Positions 17,767 through 26,892 of a stretch of DNA of 64,000 bases are shown here, one piece after another (position 1 is the first letter of the stretch; every line of letters starts with the position of its first letter). The position numbers were made by a program, and so were the translations under genes. The notes beneath the pieces are model-generated. The model was not told the origin of the DNA, made no database searches, and saw nothing but the letters and a program-made list of their open reading frames with translations. Source of the DNA: Luteibaculum oceani (GTDB lineage: Bacteria; Bacteroidota; Bacteroidia; Flavobacteriales_D; Luteibaculaceae); contig NZ_VORB01000003.1 of the NCBI RefSeq assembly GCF_007995015.1, positions 186,001-250,000 on the forward strand, given 5' to 3'.

Positions 17767-19875
17767 TTATTGATCTGTGGATGTATTATCATCCTTTGGC
17801 ACTGGGGCCGCACTTTCTTCTTCTGGATTATCTTTAGATTTTCCAGCAATTTTATCTCCCTGCTGATCCACAGCTACTACCTTTTCACCATTAATATCCG
17901 CATCATCCTGCGATGATTGCCAAGGTCGTTTTCCAAAAATCTCCTCCAAATCTTCCTTAAAGATTACTTCTTTCTCCAACAGCTTTTTAGCGAGCTTTTC
18001 TAATTCTGCTTGATGCTTGGAAAGTAAATCCTTTGCTCTTTTATATTGGCCTTCGATTATTTCGTGCACCTCGTGGTCCATAACCCGTGCCGTTTCCTCT
18101 GAATAAGGCTTTTGGAACTGATATTCTTGCTGACGGTCGTAGAATGAAATATTTCCAATTTTATCATTCAATCCATAAATCTTAACCATTGCATAGGCCT
18201 GTTTCGTCACCTTTTCAAGGTCGGAAAGTGCTCCCGTAGAGATTTCTCCAAAAACAATATCCTCTGCAGCTCTACCTCCAAGCGCAGCGGCCATTTCATC
18301 CAAAATTTGTGCACGTGTGGTTATCTGTCTCTCCTCTGGAAGATACCAAGCCGCACCTAAACTTTGTCCCCTAGGAACAATAGTAACCTTAACCAAAGGT
18401 GATGCATGCTCTAATAACCAACTCACGGTAGCGTGACCTGCCTCATGAAAGGCTATAGTTTCCTTCTCCTTAGGGGTAATGATTTTATTTTTCTTCTCTA
18501 AACCACCAATAATTCTATCTACGGCATCCAGGAAATCTTGTTTATCAACAAGCTTTTTGTTTCGTCTTGCTCCAATTAAAGCAGCTTCGTTACATACATT
18601 GGCAATATCCGCACCTGAAAATCCAGGTGTTTGTTTTGCCAAGAAGTTTACATCCACCTCTTCAGAAACCTTAATTGGTCTTAAATGCACCTTAAAAATA
18701 GACTTCCGCTCATTTAAATCGGGCATATCAACATAGATCTGGCGATCAAAGCGTCCTGCTCTTAATAATGCTCTATCTAGTACGTCAGCCCTGTTGGTTG
18801 CGGCAAGTAATATTACCCCAGAATTTGTACCAAAACCATCCATCTCGGTTAGTAGTTGGTTAAGGGTATTTTCTCGCTCGTCGTTAGATCCCACGTTTAC
18901 ATTTTTTCCACGGGCTCTACCAATAGCATCGATCTCATCAATAAAAATTATACAGGGGGCTTTTTCCTTAGCCTGCTTAAACAAGTCTCTAACTCTACTT
19001 GCTCCAACTCCAACAAACATTTCAACAAAATCGGAACCAGACAAAGAGAAGAAGGGAACCTTAGCCTCTCCGGCAACGGCTTTCGCCAGTAAGGTTTTAC
19101 CGGTACCCGGAGGTCCTACTAGTAATGCTCCTTTTGGAATTTTCGCTCCTAAGTCGGTATATTTTTTAGGGTTCTTAAGGAACTCTACAATTTCCTGAAC
19201 CTCTTCTTTAGCCTCATCTAGTCCCGCAACATCTGCAAAGGTTACATTAGTGCTTTTACCTTTCTCAAAAACTTGAGCACGACTTTTCCCGAAGTTAAAG
19301 ATTTGTCCTCCTGGACCACCTCCACCAGAAACACGGCGCATTATGATTACCCAAAACGCTATAATAATCCCAAGGAATAATAGCCATTGAATAAGGTCTT
19401 TACCCCAGTCTTCACGTGTTTGGTAATCTACAGTTTCAATTTTAGACTCTGATCTAAATCGCTCCAGCTCTTCAGATACAACATCTTTTCCAGGTGGAAG
19501 ATTAAAGGTATAATGAGGTCCTGTATTCACTCCACCAATAAGTGGTGGCTTAATTTTCTTTTTGTATTTCTCTTTCTCAAGAGCCTCCTTGGTTAATGTT
19601 ACCTCCGCAGTTTTCTCATTAAAAACAACCACTTTCCTAACATCTCCACTTTCAGCCATTTCTTTAAAATCGCTGTAGGTGGTATTCACCAATCCGCTAG
19701 ATACATTAAATACATTTACAGCTACCAGTACTACAAGTACCACAGCGTAAATCCAATAAAAATTATATGGTTTTTTAGGTCCTTGACCTTTGCCTCCATT
19801 TTTAGGAGCCGAACCACCTAGTCTTTCCTTCACCTTCTTATATTGGTTCTTTTCAGAATCTTTATTCTTAGCCAT
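17767..19875 (-). CDS. ftsH: ATP-dependent zinc metalloprotease FtsH
   Basis: Membrane-bound AAA+ protease that degrades misfolded and regulatory membrane proteins. The 702-residue protein has a basic N-terminal tail, TM1 (about 40-58), a periplasmic domain, TM2 (about 162-179), Walker A GPPGTGKT (254-261), Walker [10 protein letters not shown] (311-319), the second-region-of-homology arginines in RAGRFDRQ, and the zinc motif HEAGH at 477-481. The acidic, low-complexity C-terminal tail is longer than in E. coli, as is usual in this phylum. Its ATG comes one base after the rsfS stop. Confidence 0.96.
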   Translation of the reverse strand: MAKNKDSEKNQYKKVKERLGGSAPKNGGKGQGPKKPYNFYWIYAVVLVVLVAVNVFNVSSGLVNTTYSDFKEMAESGDVRKVVVFNEKTAEVTLTKEALEKEKYKKKIKPPLIGGVNTGPHYTFNLPPGKDVVSEELERFRSESKIETVDYQTREDWGKDLIQWLLFLGIIIAFWVIIMRRVSGGGGPGGQIFNFGKSRAQVFEKGKSTNVTFADVAGLDEAKEEVQEIVEFLKNPKKYTDLGAKIPKGALLVGPPGTGKTLLAKAVAGEAKVPFFSLSGSDFVEMFVGVGASRVRDLFKQAKEKAPCIIFIDEIDAIGRARGKNVNVGSNDERENTLNQLLTEMDGFGTNSGVILLAATNRADVLDRALLRAGRFDRQIYVDMPDLNERKSIFKVHLRPIKVSEEVDVNFLAKQTPGFSGADIANVCNEAALIGARRNKKLVDKQDFLDAVDRIIGGLEKKNKIITPKEKETIAFHEAGHATVSWLLEHASPLVKVTIVPRGQSLGAAWYLPEERQITTRAQILDEMAAALGGRAAEDIVFGEISTGALSDLEKVTKQAYAMVKIYGLNDKIGNISFYDRQQEYQFQKPYSEETARVMDHEVHEIIEGQYKRAKDLLSKHQAELEKLAKKLLEKEVIFKEDLEEIFGKRPWQSSQDDADINGEKVVAVDQQGDKIAGKSKDNPEEESAAPVPKDDNTSTDQ

Positions 19876-19876
19876 A

Positions 19877-20257
19877 TTAAACCTCTACTTCGTCTTCAAT
19901 TTTTAAGAGTTCGCCATCCGACCACAACTCTTCAATGTTATAATGCAATCTCTTATCGCGGTGAAAAATATGCACCACCAATTCGCCATAATCCAATAGC
20001 GCCCATTCTGCATTCGCAATTCCTTCTCTGTGGATGGGTCTCAAATTTAATTCTTCCCTAGTTTCGAACTCCACAGCGTTGGCTATAGCACTAACTTGAG
20101 TATTAGAATTTCCGTGACAAACAATGAAATGATCGCAACAACGATGTTCTAATTTGGAGAGATTGATGTAAACGATATCGTTTCCTTTTACGTCTTGAAT
20201 TCCCTTTATTGCCGATTGCACGATGGCAGGTAATTTTTTTATTTCTTTATCGGGCAT
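19877..20257 (-). CDS. rsfS: Ribosomal silencing factor RsfS
   Basis: Binds ribosomal protein uL14 and blocks subunit joining under poor nutrition. The 126-residue protein has the family core DIVYINLS, CDHFIVCHGNSNTQV, EGIANAEWALLDYGELVVHIF, and the trailing YNIEELW. Length is normal. Start ATG at 20257; it heads an operon with ftsH. Confidence 0.93.
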   Translation of the reverse strand: MPDKEIKKLPAIVQSAIKGIQDVKGNDIVYINLSKLEHRCCDHFIVCHGNSNTQVSAIANAVEFETREELNLRPIHREGIANAEWALLDYGELVVHIFHRDKRLHYNIEELWSDGELLKIEDEVEV

Positions 20258-20364
20258 TAATCCTTTTCTAATTTCGGGTTAAATGTAATTAATCTTGTCT
20301 AGTAAAACGTCTCCAAAGGGGTCGTACACCAAACCTTTATGAACTTTTGATAATTATCTAGGTC

Positions 20365-21108
20365 TTGAAAAATATTTTATTCCTTACCGAGGTTAACTCT
20401 ACCAACAATTATGCTGCCAATTTGTTGAGGGAGGCTAATACGGCAGAGCCAACTGCAATAATGACATTTAATCAGGTAAGTGGCCGAGGGCAGCGTGGTA
20501 ATTCGTGGCTTTGTGCGCCAAATAAGGACATGGCCTGCAGTTTTATAGCTTTTCCCAATATCCCGTCTAAATCGGCACCTATTTGGTCGATGTGGTTTAG
20601 TAACTGGGTCATTTCTTTTTTTAAAGATTTAGGAATTGAGAATGCAAAAATTAAATGGCCAAACGATATTGTGGTCGATTTCAAAAAACTCAGCGGGATT
20701 CTGATTGAAAATCAAATACAGGGAAAAAATATTTCCTCAAGTATACTCGGTATTGGAATTAATGTTAACAGTAACACCGAAGTTCCTGAGGGTGCTACAA
20801 GTCTAATTCAGCTTTTAGGAAAGGAATTTAACCTAGTTGAACTGGGAACAAAAATGACGGCTTCCCTCTTAGATTCTCTTCCTTTTTTCTCGGTAGAGAG
20901 GGAGGACCAGATAAGAAAGTTGTATTATAAAAACCTACTAGGATTTAATGGTGTACTTAGGTATAAACACCATATTATGGGAGAAATAGAGGGGAAAATA
21001 AAAGGGGTTAACGCATCCGGAATGTTAATCTTAGAATGCATAACCCCAATTCAAAAAGAAATTCTTTGCGATATTAAAGAAGTACAGCTCTTAACTAACC
21101 GTGAATAG
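20365..21108 (+). CDS. birA: Biotin--[acetyl-CoA-carboxylase] ligase, catalytic domain only
   Basis: Attaches biotin to the carboxyl-carrier protein. The 247-residue protein opens directly with the ligase domain (FLTEVNSTNNYA), keeps the biotinyl-AMP loop GRGQRG (40-45) and KWPNDI, and has a small C-terminal SH3-like domain. It lacks the DNA-binding winged helix of E. coli BirA, so it should not repress biotin genes. The start is TTG at 20365; no upstream ATG fits. Its last 14 bases overlap the convergent SRPBCC gene. Confidence 0.93.
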   Translation: MKNILFLTEVNSTNNYAANLLREANTAEPTAIMTFNQVSGRGQRGNSWLCAPNKDMACSFIAFPNIPSKSAPIWSMWFSNWVISFFKDLGIENAKIKWPNDIVVDFKKLSGILIENQIQGKNISSSILGIGINVNSNTEVPEGATSLIQLLGKEFNLVELGTKMTASLLDSLPFFSVEREDQIRKLYYKNLLGFNGVLRYKHHIMGEIEGKIKGVNASGMLILECITPIQKEILCDIKEVQLLTNRE

Positions 21109-21496
21109 CTTTCATTCTATCCGCAATAAAATCGAATAGATTATTCAGCGGTTTCTCAACCATCATCTTTAAAAATGGGTTTAGTTGAGCATTACAAATT
21201 TGGTACACCTCACATCCATCTGCAGTTTGATCGATGAACACATCTAGATTAAACTTGATTGCCGATTTTGGGGTACTTACCAGTTCTATTTTAGAAAACT
21301 CGGTGGTATTTTGTTTTTGTAGACCTATGTGAAAAGAACCCTGTGCCTTAAATGAACATTCATCTTCGGTACTGGTAAAAGCATCTACCCTTTCCATGGG
21401 TAGCAACTGCTCAAAATTGTTCATATCAGTCACGAACTTAAAGGCCTCTTCTGGAGTGCAGCTCAACGCTACTTTTTTACTTTCTATTGTGGTCAT
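21095..21496 (-). CDS. SRPBCC (START/polyketide-cyclase-like) fold protein
   Basis: A 133-residue soluble protein with the START-like helix-grip fold: TIESKKVALSCTPEEAFKFV at the front, a strand-rich middle and a long C-terminal helix (KPLNNLFDFIADRMKAI). Such proteins bind lipids or other hydrophobic ligands; no specific role is known to me. Its ATG abuts the pyrE stop codon, so it is co-translated with pyrE; the same gene pair next to birA is common in Flavobacteriales. It overlaps the convergent birA by 14 bases. Confidence 0.8.
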   Translation of the reverse strand: MTTIESKKVALSCTPEEAFKFVTDMNNFEQLLPMERVDAFTSTEDECSFKAQGSFHIGLQKQNTTEFSKIELVSTPKSAIKFNLDVFIDQTADGCEVYQICNAQLNPFLKMMVEKPLNNLFDFIADRMKAIHG

Positions 21497-22141
21497 CTAT
21501 TTCCCTTTCCAATTATCCGGGCTCATTCTCCACTCCATCAAAGTTTCCTTTTGCTCCGGTCTTATGTAATTAGTTTCTATTGCTTGATGGATAAGTGTTT
21601 CGTAGTTGCACAAGCTAAAGTATTTACACTCGTGTGCTTTAAAGTTCTTTTTGGCAAGCTCAAATCCATAATCGAAAACCGCTACCAACCCACGTACGTC
21701 CACATTTTCATCTCTCAATGCTTCAACTGCACTTAAAGAACTGTTACCTGTAGAAATCAAATCTTCGATTACGATTACTTTGGCACCTTCATGGATTTCG
21801 CCTTCAATTCTCTTCTTAGCACCATGTTCTTTGGCTTTGCTACGGATGTAAACAAACGGTAAGCCCAATTCTTGAGCAACCAAAACTCCTAAAGGAATTC
21901 CACCTGTGGCAACCCCAGCAATACAATCAGGCTGAGAAAACTCTGCCTCTATTTTTTTTACCATCTCTTGTCGAACATAGGTTCTAATACTGTGGTGAGA
22001 AAGAATTTTTCTATTGTCGCAGTAAATTGGAGATTTCCAACCGGAAGCCCAAGTAAAAGGATTTTCCGGATTTAACTGTACCGCTTTGATTTTAAGAAGA
22101 AATTCAGCTACTTTCAGCTCCGACTCGTTACCCTCTTTCAT
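21497..22141 (-). CDS. pyrE: Orotate phosphoribosyltransferase
   Basis: Makes OMP from orotate and PRPP in pyrimidine synthesis. The 214-residue protein shows FTWASGWKSPIYCDNR (orotate binding) and the PRPP loop VIVIEDLISTGNSS. The frame remains open a further 35 codons upstream (to 22246), but the family starts about ten residues before AEFLLKI, so ATG at 22141 is used. The divergent NUDIX gene starts within eight bases, so the promoters of both genes must lie inside the opposite coding regions or their leaders must overlap. Confidence 0.94.
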   Translation of the reverse strand: MKEGNESELKVAEFLLKIKAVQLNPENPFTWASGWKSPIYCDNRKILSHHSIRTYVRQEMVKKIEAEFSQPDCIAGVATGGIPLGVLVAQELGLPFVYIRSKAKEHGAKKRIEGEIHEGAKVIVIEDLISTGNSSLSAVEALRDENVDVRGLVAVFDYGFELAKKNFKAHECKYFSLCNYETLIHQAIETNYIRPEQKETLMEWRMSPDNWKGK

Positions 22142-22148
22142 GGAGCAA

Positions 22149-22787
22149 ATGTATAAAGTTTTCATCAATGGAAACCCTTTAGTGATAACTAACAGGGCTA
22201 GTTTATTTGAGCAAAAAAAAGCCGTAAAAAAATTGGTTTTTACCAAAAAAAGTTCTTTAGAAAATGCAATTAAGACGCATCTAACAGATAAAGATCAATT
22301 ACTTTGGATTTACGCTTATGATATAGAACAATGTTGGATGATTTTCCAAGATCTATTTAAAAACATAAGTGCTGGGGGAGGATTGGTGAGGAATGAAAAA
22401 GGAGAACTTCTTTTCATCTATCGACGAAAAAAGTGGGATCTTCCTAAGGGTAAAACCGAAAAAGGGGAATCTATCTCAGAGACGGCTATACGCGAAGTTG
22501 AGGAGGAATGTGGGATAAATGTGGCCCTATCTGATTCGGAAATATTTAAAACCACTTACCATGTGTATTTTGAAAAGGGCAAACCCATTTTAAAAACCTC
22601 ACATTGGTTCTTAATGGATTTATTACCAGAGAGTACCGAACCTATCCCTCAAGAGGAGGAGGAAATAGAAAAGGTTTCCTGGTTTCATCCAGAAAACCTT
22701 TCCATAGTTTATAGAAATTCGTTTTTTAACATTATCGACCTTTGCCAGCACTATTGCGAGCAAATGGAAATTAAAACGATAGGTTAA
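22149..22787 (+). CDS. NUDIX hydrolase
   Basis: A 212-residue protein with a complete NUDIX box (Gx5Ex7REVEEECG, starting at GKTEKGES) after an N-terminal region (MYKVFINGNPLVIT) typical of a Bacteroidota branch of unknown substrate. The domain begins near residue 80 (SAGGGLVRNEKGELL). All catalytic Glu residues are present, so it should cleave a nucleoside diphosphate linked to some group. ATG at 22149 fits the family; another in-frame ATG at 22140 overlaps the pyrE start codon. The last 4 bases overlap the convergent thioredoxin-fold gene. Confidence 0.87.
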   Translation: MYKVFINGNPLVITNRASLFEQKKAVKKLVFTKKSSLENAIKTHLTDKDQLLWIYAYDIEQCWMIFQDLFKNISAGGGLVRNEKGELLFIYRRKKWDLPKGKTEKGESISETAIREVEEECGINVALSDSEIFKTTYHVYFEKGKPILKTSHWFLMDLLPESTEPIPQEEEEIEKVSWFHPENLSIVYRNSFFNIIDLCQHYCEQMEIKTIG

Positions 22788-24154
22788 GGAAGCTTTTTGA
22801 AGGTGCCTCTTATTTCATCCAGAGAAGAGGCATAATGTCTAACCACTTTCCCATCTTTGTCTACCAAAAGGAAATGGGGAACTGATTTAATCTGATAGGT
22901 TTCTATTACCTCTGGCTGGTTTCTTGTATTAAGCTTTACAAAATTGTTGTTGGGAACCGCATTTAACGCAGTTAATTCGGCTTCTTTACTCTCTGCAACA
23001 GAAACCAATACAACGTTCATGTCCTTTTTCCAATTAGGCTGATCGGCAACCAATTGCACCATCTCATTTAGGGATGTTGTACTCCATGGCGCCCAGAAAA
23101 AATACATGGTTGGTTTACCCACAAATTTCTCAGGAGTAACCAATTCACCGTCTACGGATTTTAATTCAAAATCGGGAAGTTTAAAGCCAGGCTTTAGCCA
23201 TGTTAACTGATAGCTTAAATTTTTTGCTACCCTTTTTACATCTTCGTAAATAGACCTCACCTCTATTTGGTTTACCAAATCAACGATGTTCTTTTTGTTG
23301 TATCCTTCTAGGCTGGATAACTCCTTGAGTCCTTGTAGCGCTACAAGCTCTCTTAATTTTAAATCAGCCAGATAGTCGTTCTTTTTAAGTTCCTCAAGGA
23401 TTTTGTACGCTCGTGGGGCAACGTTTACAGTGATTTTTATTACCTGGTCACCGCTTAAGCGATCGGTTTCCTCTAAAATTTGACTGAAATAATCCTGAAG
23501 AAAAACGCCAAGCTCGGGGTTATTAACAACTAGCTCAGTTTCCTGTAAAAAGTATTCATAAATCTTACGCTTATCCATTCCACCATCTAACAATGCGTTT
23601 GCACAGGCGAAATGAACGTAGTTTTTACTGAAAGCATCCAGTTCTTTTACTTTTGCTGCTTGGGCTTTCCAGAAGTCGAGTAACCCTTTAAGGTAGGCGT
23701 TGGTAAAGGCAATATCCACATTTGAAGCTGCAAATTCCTCCAAGCTTCTATTGAAATTTCCAATTACAAGATTAGGGTCCTTTTCGGTAAGGTCGTAAAA
23801 CACTAGATCAACCTCATTTGCTCCTGAGAACGTACGCACCACTCCCTCTGGTAGGTTGGGGAAAAACAAGCTATAATTTTGCCCTGGCATTCCATAAAAA
23901 CGCCCAGAAATACGGTCTATGCTTAATATGTATTCACTGGTATTCTTACAGTCGAATTCTATGGAAAATTTCCCTAAATCATTTACCAAACCTTTGGCCA
24001 CCAATTGTTTTTTACCAGAAATGGCGTCTCCCGTTTCCCATAGGTAAAACGGTTTGTTGTGATACACCGCCTCGGCAGTACCTTCTATAACTATAGTCTC
24101 GGCCTTAACAAATGTCGATAAGCATAAAAAAGTGGCAAGAATTAGATATCTCAT
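22784..24154 (-). CDS. Secreted thioredoxin-fold protein lacking active-site cysteines
   Basis: Exported protein (456 aa) with a signal peptide ending VKA. The N-terminal part (about 20-110) resembles the DUF4369-like beta domain found ahead of TlpA proteins. A helical middle (120-310) is followed by an AhpC/TlpA-type thioredoxin fold (about 318-456: FKLPDFELKSVDG and FFWAPWSTTS). The CxxC of active TlpA proteins is replaced by S358-T-T-S361; the cis-Pro loop SVPHF (P426) remains. It is therefore probably not a thiol oxidoreductase and may bind a partner. Last gene of the coaD-rsmD run, 9 bases after coaD. Confidence 0.82.
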   Translation of the reverse strand: MRYLILATFLCLSTFVKAETIVIEGTAEAVYHNKPFYLWETGDAISGKKQLVAKGLVNDLGKFSIEFDCKNTSEYILSIDRISGRFYGMPGQNYSLFFPNLPEGVVRTFSGANEVDLVFYDLTEKDPNLVIGNFNRSLEEFAASNVDIAFTNAYLKGLLDFWKAQAAKVKELDAFSKNYVHFACANALLDGGMDKRKIYEYFLQETELVVNNPELGVFLQDYFSQILEETDRLSGDQVIKITVNVAPRAYKILEELKKNDYLADLKLRELVALQGLKELSSLEGYNKKNIVDLVNQIEVRSIYEDVKRVAKNLSYQLTWLKPGFKLPDFELKSVDGELVTPEKFVGKPTMYFFWAPWSTTSLNEMVQLVADQPNWKKDMNVVLVSVAESKEAELTALNAVPNNNFVKLNTRNQPEVIETYQIKSVPHFLLVDKDGKVVRHYASSLDEIRGTFKKLP

Positions 24155-24163
24155 TTCAAGTGA

Positions 24164-24631
24164 TTAGGGTTGTGGTATGTTTATTTTTTGAGGAATAAAC
24201 TGCTGAATATTCCCTTTATTCTTGTAAATCTCGCGGACTATACTGGCATTAATAGCCGCTAAATCAGGAGTAGTAAGAATAAAAATGGTTTCAATATCGG
24301 GTTCCATTGCCTGGTTCATATGGGCAATGTTTTTTTCGTAATTAAAATCCAGTGAATTTCTAAGGCCTCTTAACAGATACTTTGCTCCTATTTCTTTGCA
24401 AAAATCAACGGTAAGCTGTGAGTATTCCCGTACTTCAATCTTGGGTTCACCTTCAAAAATTTGATGAAGCCACTCCAATCGTTGTTCCTTTGGAAAAAGA
24501 TAATTTTTAGTTGTGTTGACTCCCATGGCCACAACTATACGATCGAATAAGGGAAGTGCCCTTTTTATAACAGACTCATGACCCTTAGTAATGGGATCGA
24601 AGGACCCAGGAAATACAGCAATCTTTTCCAT
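24164..24631 (-). CDS. coaD: Phosphopantetheine adenylyltransferase
   Basis: Fourth step of coenzyme A synthesis: adenylates 4'-phosphopantetheine. The 155-residue protein has the nucleotidyltransferase motif FPGSFDPITKGH (TKGH, residues 15-18) and the RGLRNSLDFNYE block. Length is normal. ATG at 24631; 5 bases after rsmD, a pairing common in bacteria. Confidence 0.95.
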   Translation of the reverse strand: MEKIAVFPGSFDPITKGHESVIKRALPLFDRIVVAMGVNTTKNYLFPKEQRLEWLHQIFEGEPKIEVREYSQLTVDFCKEIGAKYLLRGLRNSLDFNYEKNIAHMNQAMEPDIETIFILTTPDLAAINASIVREIYKNKGNIQQFIPQKINIPQP

Positions 24632-24636
24632 TTTAA

Positions 24637-25179
24637 CTACGCTTTTTCAAAAATGGAAAAACTCTGGTTACCGAATTTTCGGGTTTCACAGTTCCAATCG
24701 GAGTTTTGGTTTTCCCATTCTGCTGGATGTTCCAAAATTAACTTTCCATTTGAATTTAAGCTCTCGGAAGCCAGGATATTATCCACCAATGTTTGGAACT
24801 TACTTTGAAAGGAAAACGGTGGATCTAAAAATATTATTTCAAAAACTTCGCTGTTCTTTTTTGCCCATTTAAATGCATCCTGCCTTAAAATGGTTAAAGT
24901 AGATTCCAACCCCCATTCGGTTCTATTTTTATGTAATGCCTGGAGATTATACCTATCGATCTCGAGAGAAATTACTTTCTGACATCCTCTGGATACCAGC
25001 TCAAAGGATATTGCTCCAGAACCTGCAAATAAATCGGCAGCAGAACAACTTGAAAGGTCAAATTGATTTTCTAAATAATTGAATAACCCTTCCCTTGCAA
25101 AATCGGTGGTAGGCCTAGATTGAAATCTCTTGGGTAATAGAATTTTTCTTCCTTTTAAACTTCCTCCTATGATTCGCAC
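24637..25179 (-). CDS. rsmD: 16S rRNA (guanine(966)-N2)-methyltransferase
   Basis: Methylates G966 of 16S rRNA. The 180-residue Rossmann-fold methyltransferase opens MRIIGGSLKGRKI, binds SAM through DLFAGSGAISFE and has the catalytic DPPF at 119-122. The start is GTG at 25179, overlapping the end of the DUF3822 gene by 13 bases. Confidence 0.94.
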   Translation of the reverse strand: MRIIGGSLKGRKILLPKRFQSRPTTDFAREGLFNYLENQFDLSSCSAADLFAGSGAISFELVSRGCQKVISLEIDRYNLQALHKNRTEWGLESTLTILRQDAFKWAKKNSEVFEIIFLDPPFSFQSKFQTLVDNILASESLNSNGKLILEHPAEWENQNSDWNCETRKFGNQSFSIFEKA

Positions 25180-25976
25180 CTAGGTAAAAATTTAAGACTT
25201 AAGAACTCATTTTCCTCATCTACATTTGAGGTAATAGGCAAATATTTCAGCAAGGCCTCTTTATCAATTTGCTCTGGAATTTTTCCAAACAACTGGATTT
25301 TTAATGACTTTACATCATAACCCAATTTTTCGGTAACAAACAGCAAATAATAAAGAACATCCTCGGTGCTCATCAAGCTAAAGGAGTTAAAGAACTTCAC
25401 TTTTCTTTGATCGACAACAATAATATCGAAATGGTTTCCACTGAAGTTAACCACCATTTGACGCTCCGAAGATTCGGGTCTACTCAAAGCAGCTGCAACC
25501 AAGCTTTGTTTCTCGTGCAATAAAACCATTCCAGGAAAATGATTATTGAGAAAATGATCTAAGGTATTGCTGATATTAAAAACGATGTAACTATCTAATA
25601 TTTGAACAGGGGAGGTAATTACAGAACCCAATTCAATGGGCTTGGCTCCCGTATTTTTTATAAGGTATTCCCCTTTTTTTGCAGGATCATATAATTCTCT
25701 TGGTACTATTGTATACATCCGAGAAGAAATCCCTATGTAAACCTGATTTTGTCCAATGCGGTACCCCTCAGTAAATTTCTTTACCCGGTGGATCTGATCT
25801 ACAGAAACTTGATCTTGATTGAAGGGAAGGGAGATTACTTCGCTCCAAACCTCAGCTTCGGGCAAACGCCACGAGATTTGGACCGTACTGCTAAAAAAAA
25901 CGATCGATAATATCGACCGCTTTTTCGCAAATGAATTAAAACTTTCTAATATTTTACTCTCCTGACCAGTTTCCAC
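25167..25976 (-). CDS. DUF3822 family protein
   Basis: A 269-residue Bacteroidota protein of unknown function that is regularly found next to rsmD and coaD. The layout recalls the actin/ASKHA fold of pilus-assembly ATPases: YIVFNISNTL, MVVNFSGNHFDIIVVD and a helix-rich C-terminus with KIQLFGKIPE; this is an inference from the pattern. The start is GTG at 25976, 23 bases inside the end of the upstream gene. No signal peptide. Confidence 0.83.
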   Translation of the reverse strand: METGQESKILESFNSFAKKRSILSIVFFSSTVQISWRLPEAEVWSEVISLPFNQDQVSVDQIHRVKKFTEGYRIGQNQVYIGISSRMYTIVPRELYDPAKKGEYLIKNTGAKPIELGSVITSPVQILDSYIVFNISNTLDHFLNNHFPGMVLLHEKQSLVAAALSRPESSERQMVVNFSGNHFDIIVVDQRKVKFFNSFSLMSTEDVLYYLLFVTEKLGYDVKSLKIQLFGKIPEQIDKEALLKYLPITSNVDEENEFLSLKFLPRCES

Positions 25977-26718
25977 TTGTACTAGCTTCGTTCATTGAGC
26001 CCACCTTCAAAGTATCGAACTTGTCGAATGGTTTCATGTCTTTAATTTCAAAAACTGGAGTGTTTACACCACCAGATTCTATAGTACCAGCATTCATCCA
26101 AAATGGAACCCCTGATACTGGAGCATATGGTAATGAGTCTTTAACGAAAGTGAACTTTCTATCTTTTCTGGTATCTGGATTTAAGAACAGGTTCTCTAAA
26201 ACCGAAACCATAATGGTATCTCTCACGATGATCCCCATCTCAAGCGCTTGTTCTTCGGTTAAAGTATCCGGAACCGAACCAATAGCCTTAATAATTGGAA
26301 GCTTTCCATTTTCCAAAAAGTCCATTAAAGAATCCATTTCAGCTATAAATGTTCCATTTACCTTTTTATGCGTTAACTGCACCTCTCTAAGGTCCTTTAA
26401 GCGTTGAATTACCTGAGCATAAACTTCTTTCTTACGATCCGCAAAACGAATATCCTCTTGAACAGAATCTATGTCCTTCCAAACCAATAGACCTGTGATT
26501 AAGACCAATCCAATGGTTAGGAAACCTTGAATTTGCTTAGTGATTTTATCCAATGAGTACATTAAACTCACTATTCCCACCAAAAGGATACAGGTAGATC
26601 CTAAGATGAAACTTGCATTCTGATCCATTACCAAAGAAGTAATGATCATCACAATACCTACAGCTATTAAAAAAGCTGGAAACAAAAACTTACCGAAGCT
26701 TTGTCTTAAATTGTCCAT
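25954..26718 (-). CDS. Conserved membrane-anchored protein of unknown function
   Basis: A 254-residue protein with three hydrophobic segments near the N-terminus (about 12-30, 34-52 and 64-80) and a soluble remainder. The soluble part starts with a helix rich in charged residues (VQEDIRFADRKKEVYAQVIQRL split around residues 86-110) and includes a Phe/Val-rich beta region. Orthologues sit ahead of DUF3822 in related genomes, but no function is known to me. First gene of the five-gene run ending with the thioredoxin-fold protein. Confidence 0.78.
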   Translation of the reverse strand: MDNLRQSFGKFLFPAFLIAVGIVMIITSLVMDQNASFILGSTCILLVGIVSLMYSLDKITKQIQGFLTIGLVLITGLLVWKDIDSVQEDIRFADRKKEVYAQVIQRLKDLREVQLTHKKVNGTFIAEMDSLMDFLENGKLPIIKAIGSVPDTLTEEQALEMGIIVRDTIMVSVLENLFLNPDTRKDRKFTFVKDSLPYAPVSGVPFWMNAGTIESGGVNTPVFEIKDMKPFDKFDTLKVGSMNEASTSGNWSGE

Positions 26719-26752
26719 AAAGCAGATTTTATAGAAATGGATTCAAGTGCAA

Positions 26753-26760
26753 CAAAACTA
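26753..26760 (-). promoter_or_regulatory. Promoter -7 element TAGTTTTG ahead of the DUF3822-rsmD-coaD run
   Basis: An exact TAnnTTTG match on the minus strand, 34 bases before the ATG at 26718; no clear -33 element. It lies in the 174-base divergent gap (26719-26892), the longest gene-free stretch here; I see no RNA gene or conserved structure in the rest of that gap. Confidence 0.42.
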
Positions 26761-26892
26761 CAATTTATTTAGTCTGCTGCTATATTATTCATCGTTTGCG
26801 AAAATAGCAGAATTGCGTTGCCCCCAAAAACCTAAAGGTTAATTCGTGAAAAAATTTTATTTCCGTTAAAAATCTCACACCTTGCTCCAGCT

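Noticed and set aside
18794-19198. 134-codon open frame on the plus strand, antisense to ftsH
   Set aside because: A by-product of the ftsH codon pattern; no start signal or recognisable protein features.
22142-22246. 35-codon N-terminal extension of pyrE
   Set aside because: OPRTases start near the ATG at 22141; the extension is read antisense to the NUDIX gene.
26719-26892. Possible small RNA or riboswitch in the longest gap
   Set aside because: Only a promoter-like TAGTTTTG is visible; no stable stem with terminator and no known aptamer pattern.
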